Origin: Bacillota bacterium
Lineage (GTDB): Bacteria > Bacillota > Sulfobacillia > Sulfobacillales > Sulfobacillaceae
Reading direction: 5' to 3'
Assembly: GCA_021821465.1 (NCBI GenBank)
Contig: JAKACM010000009.1
Span: forward strand, 1 to 64,000
Length of the DNA: 64,000 nucleotides
Part shown: one piece after another, positions 62,388 through 64,000 of the stretch
Layout: each line of letters opens with the position of its first letter
How positions within the stretch are numbered: the stretch's first letter is position 1
Program-made: the position numbers and the translations under genes
The notes under the pieces: model-generated
What the model was told of the DNA's origin: nothing
What the model saw: the letters and a program-made list of their open reading frames with translations, nothing else
Database searches by the model: none

Positions 62388-63545
62388 ATGTTCCCGAACA
62401 AATTTCCCGATTGGCATCCGGAAAGTCTTACGGCTCATTCCGGAGTGGGTCACGATCCTGTTTATGGAGCGATTAGCACACCTGTATATCAAACCGTCAC
62501 CTACCAACACCCCGGTTCGGAACTGGGAGCTTACGATTACAGCCGAACAGAAAATCCGACACGCCACGCGGCTCAAGAAGCCATTAACCGTCTGGAAAAA
62601 GGAGCGGGGACACTTTTATACACCAGTGGCATGGCTGCCATCACGGTCTTGGTGCAGACATTGGAACAAGGCGATCACGTGTTGGTAACCGAAGACGCCT
62701 ATGGCGGCACATATCGCATCATGGTTGATGTATTTTCCAAGTTCGGAATCTCTTCAAACATGGTCAACACACGTGATCTCAATCAGGTTGCAGAACATTT
62801 AGGACCTAAAACACGTCTGGTCATCGTAGAAACTCCGAGTAATCCGTTACTACGTATCAGTCCCCTGAGAGAATTGGCTGACCTGGTTCACGCTCACAAT
62901 GCAGAATTGGCGGTCGATAACACGTTTATGACGGCCATTCGTCAACGCCCCTTGGAACTGGGAGCCGATTACGCGGTTTATAGCGCCACCAAATACCTGG
63001 CAGGTCATAACGATGTTATGGCCGGCGCCATTGTCTGTAAAACGGAGGACCAATATCAACGTCTCAATGATTTCACCAATGCCACCGGAAGCGCACTGGG
63101 CCCGTGGGATGCTTGGCTCCTGCTCCGAGGCTTAAAAACCCTGGCAATCCGCATGGACCGTCAGGAAAGCAATGCACGCACTATAGCTCGTTTTTTGTCG
63201 GAACACGATAGTGTTCGGACGGTTTATTATCCAGAATTGGCCGAGGACAGCGCCCGAACCCTCCATATGGGACAAGCGTTGGGTTATGGGGCCATGTTGT
63301 CATTTTTGCTAAAGGAACCAGACCGGTATATTGCCTTGATGGACCGATTGAAAATTATCTTGCCAGCCGTGAGCCTGGGAGGTGTAGAATCGTTGATTAC
63401 CCATCCCTATAACGAAACTCATAGGGAAATTCCCGAACCCATGCGGCGCCATCTTGGCATCATTCCCGGACTGATGCGTTTGTCTGTTGGAATCGAACAT
63501 ATTGACGATCTACTCAACGATTTGTCCGATGCATTGCGCGGCTAA
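62388..63545 (+). CDS. cystathionine gamma-synthase/O-acetylhomoserine sulfhydrylase-family enzyme
   Basis: Cys/Met-metabolism PLP enzyme of 385 residues. VYQTVTYQHPG and YSRTENPTRHAAQEAINRLE open the domain, YTSGMAAIT binds the cofactor phosphate, ELAVDNTFMTAI holds the pyridine-binding Asp, and YSATKYLAGHNDVMAG the Schiff-base Lys. SLGGVESLITHP is the C-terminal signature. It could be cystathionine gamma-synthase, gamma-lyase or a sulfhydrylase; sequence alone does not settle it. Proximity to the methionine operon favours a role in homocysteine formation. ATG with GGAAAGGG seven bases upstream. Confidence 0.9.
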   Translation: MFPNKFPDWHPESLTAHSGVGHDPVYGAISTPVYQTVTYQHPGSELGAYDYSRTENPTRHAAQEAINRLEKGAGTLLYTSGMAAITVLVQTLEQGDHVLVTEDAYGGTYRIMVDVFSKFGISSNMVNTRDLNQVAEHLGPKTRLVIVETPSNPLLRISPLRELADLVHAHNAELAVDNTFMTAIRQRPLELGADYAVYSATKYLAGHNDVMAGAIVCKTEDQYQRLNDFTNATGSALGPWDAWLLLRGLKTLAIRMDRQESNARTIARFLSEHDSVRTVYYPELAEDSARTLHMGQALGYGAMLSFLLKEPDRYIALMDRLKIILPAVSLGGVESLITHPYNETHREIPEPMRRHLGIIPGLMRLSVGIEHIDDLLNDLSDALRG

Positions 63546-63599
63546 GCCGGCATTGAAAAGTCCCCATTGGAATTCTCAAATACCCGATGGTAAAATTAT

Positions 63600-64000
63600 G
63601 AGGTGAAAACTATCCTAGCCGTCAATGCTGCGTTGCACACGAAATCGAAAAAGATGCACATCCCCTGGTCCAAGAATATGCGGAAAACGCAACAACGTAT
63701 GGCTAAGCTCCACGCCCAGATTGCGAATATTCGGGCCAATGTCGTGCGCCAGCTCACACCGATCTGTGGAGCGATTAACGTCATCATCATTGAGGATTTG
63801 AATGGAGCGGGGATGCCAAAAAAATCACAAGCTGGCCCGGGTGATGGCGGATATGGGCTTTGGCGAATTTCGGAGGCAACGCGAATAGAAGGCCACGCAA
63901 TGCGGCAAAAGGGTGGTGGTCGTGAACCGTTTGTATCCCAGCAGCAAAACCTGTTCCACTCGGCCTCTGGGACGCATCATGATCGGGACATAAATGCGAC
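63600..64000 (+). pseudogene. decayed IS200/IS605 tnpB (C-terminal half)
   Basis: The remnant reads MRKTQQRMAKLHAQIANIRA, then IIIEDLNGAGMPK, which is the TnpB region with the catalytic Glu (viiEDL). A run of seven A at 63818-63824 has one base too many; after it the frame continues as NHKLARVMADMGFGEFRRQ. A TAG at 63886 interrupts, then CGKRVVVVNRLYPSSKTCS follows, the first zinc-finger Cys. The second finger half is deleted; the catalytic end HHDRDINA resumes at the window edge. N-terminal half missing. Non-functional. Confidence 0.85.

Noticed and set aside
1-64000. tRNA, rRNA or CRISPR array
   Set aside because: No cloverleaf with GTTCGA-type arm, no rRNA blocks and no regularly spaced repeats were seen on reading both strands; a tRNAscan or CRISPR finder run would settle this.

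Overview
The window looks like chromosome of a spore-forming-type, Gram-positive, probably thermo-acidophilic Firmicute close to Sulfobacillus. This is inferred from gene content: coproheme decarboxylase (HemQ), a SAM-I riboswitch, a type II NADH dehydrogenase, a GlgE/TreS glucan cluster, moderate GC and many GTG/TTG starts with strong AGGAGG sites. It was not checked against a database. No rRNA, tRNA or CRISPR array was seen.

Layout. 1-0.6 kb: remnant of an IS1634-like transposase. 1-7.2 kb: aldo/keto reductase, PadR regulator, and a catabolic run (glutaryl-CoA-dehydrogenase-like enzyme, class III aminotransferase, aldehyde dehydrogenase) that fits 5-aminovalerate/lysine breakdown, then a rhodanese. 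7.2-10.2 kb: two paralogous tandem YbjQ-like proteins and HemQ. 10.4-11.6 kb: an MFS transporter gene frameshifted at a homopolymer. 12.3-14.3 kb: thrC-thrB. 14.2-16.4 kb: two glycosyltransferases. 16.8-21.1 kb: a large glutamate synthase. 21.6-24.4 kb: radical SAM SPL protein, NDH-2-like flavoprotein and a small membrane protein. 24.6-28.9 kb: exopolysaccharide genes (GH84 hydrolase, polyprenyl sugar transferase, O-antigen-ligase-like protein). 29.6-33.6 kb: TauE exporter, a thioredoxin-fold gene with an in-frame UGA where the first Cys of CxxC belongs, a glycosyltransferase, and a LysR regulator.

34.4-36.4 kb is a graveyard of mobile elements: IS200/IS605-type end hairpins, tnpB tails and an ORF-less group II intron seated at the base of a hairpin, as group IIC introns do. 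A decayed second intron 3' end sits at 24.4 kb and a broken tnpB closes the window at 63.6-64 kb.

36.4-56 kb: a double-domain ThyX-like protein, then a four-gene alpha-glucan/trehalose operon (GH57 protein, GlgE, TreS-maltokinase fusion, GlgB), cobyrinate diamide synthase with an SDR, AI-2E-type permease, MurJ, and the classical trehalose genes otsA-otsB. The cell thus appears able to make trehalose by OtsAB, and to turn trehalose via maltose and maltose-1-phosphate into branched glucan by TreS/Mak, GlgE and GlgB.

56-63.5 kb: methionine metabolism. A SAM-I riboswitch with its terminator precedes two short MetE-like genes and a fused homocysteine methyltransferase/methylene-THF reductase. Further on is a cystathionine gamma-synthase-family enzyme behind a leader that can form two alternative pairings.

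The observations most worth following are the UGA/SECIS-like thioredoxin gene, the ORF-less group II intron, the GH57 gene whose only sensible start is ATA, and the split MetE operon.
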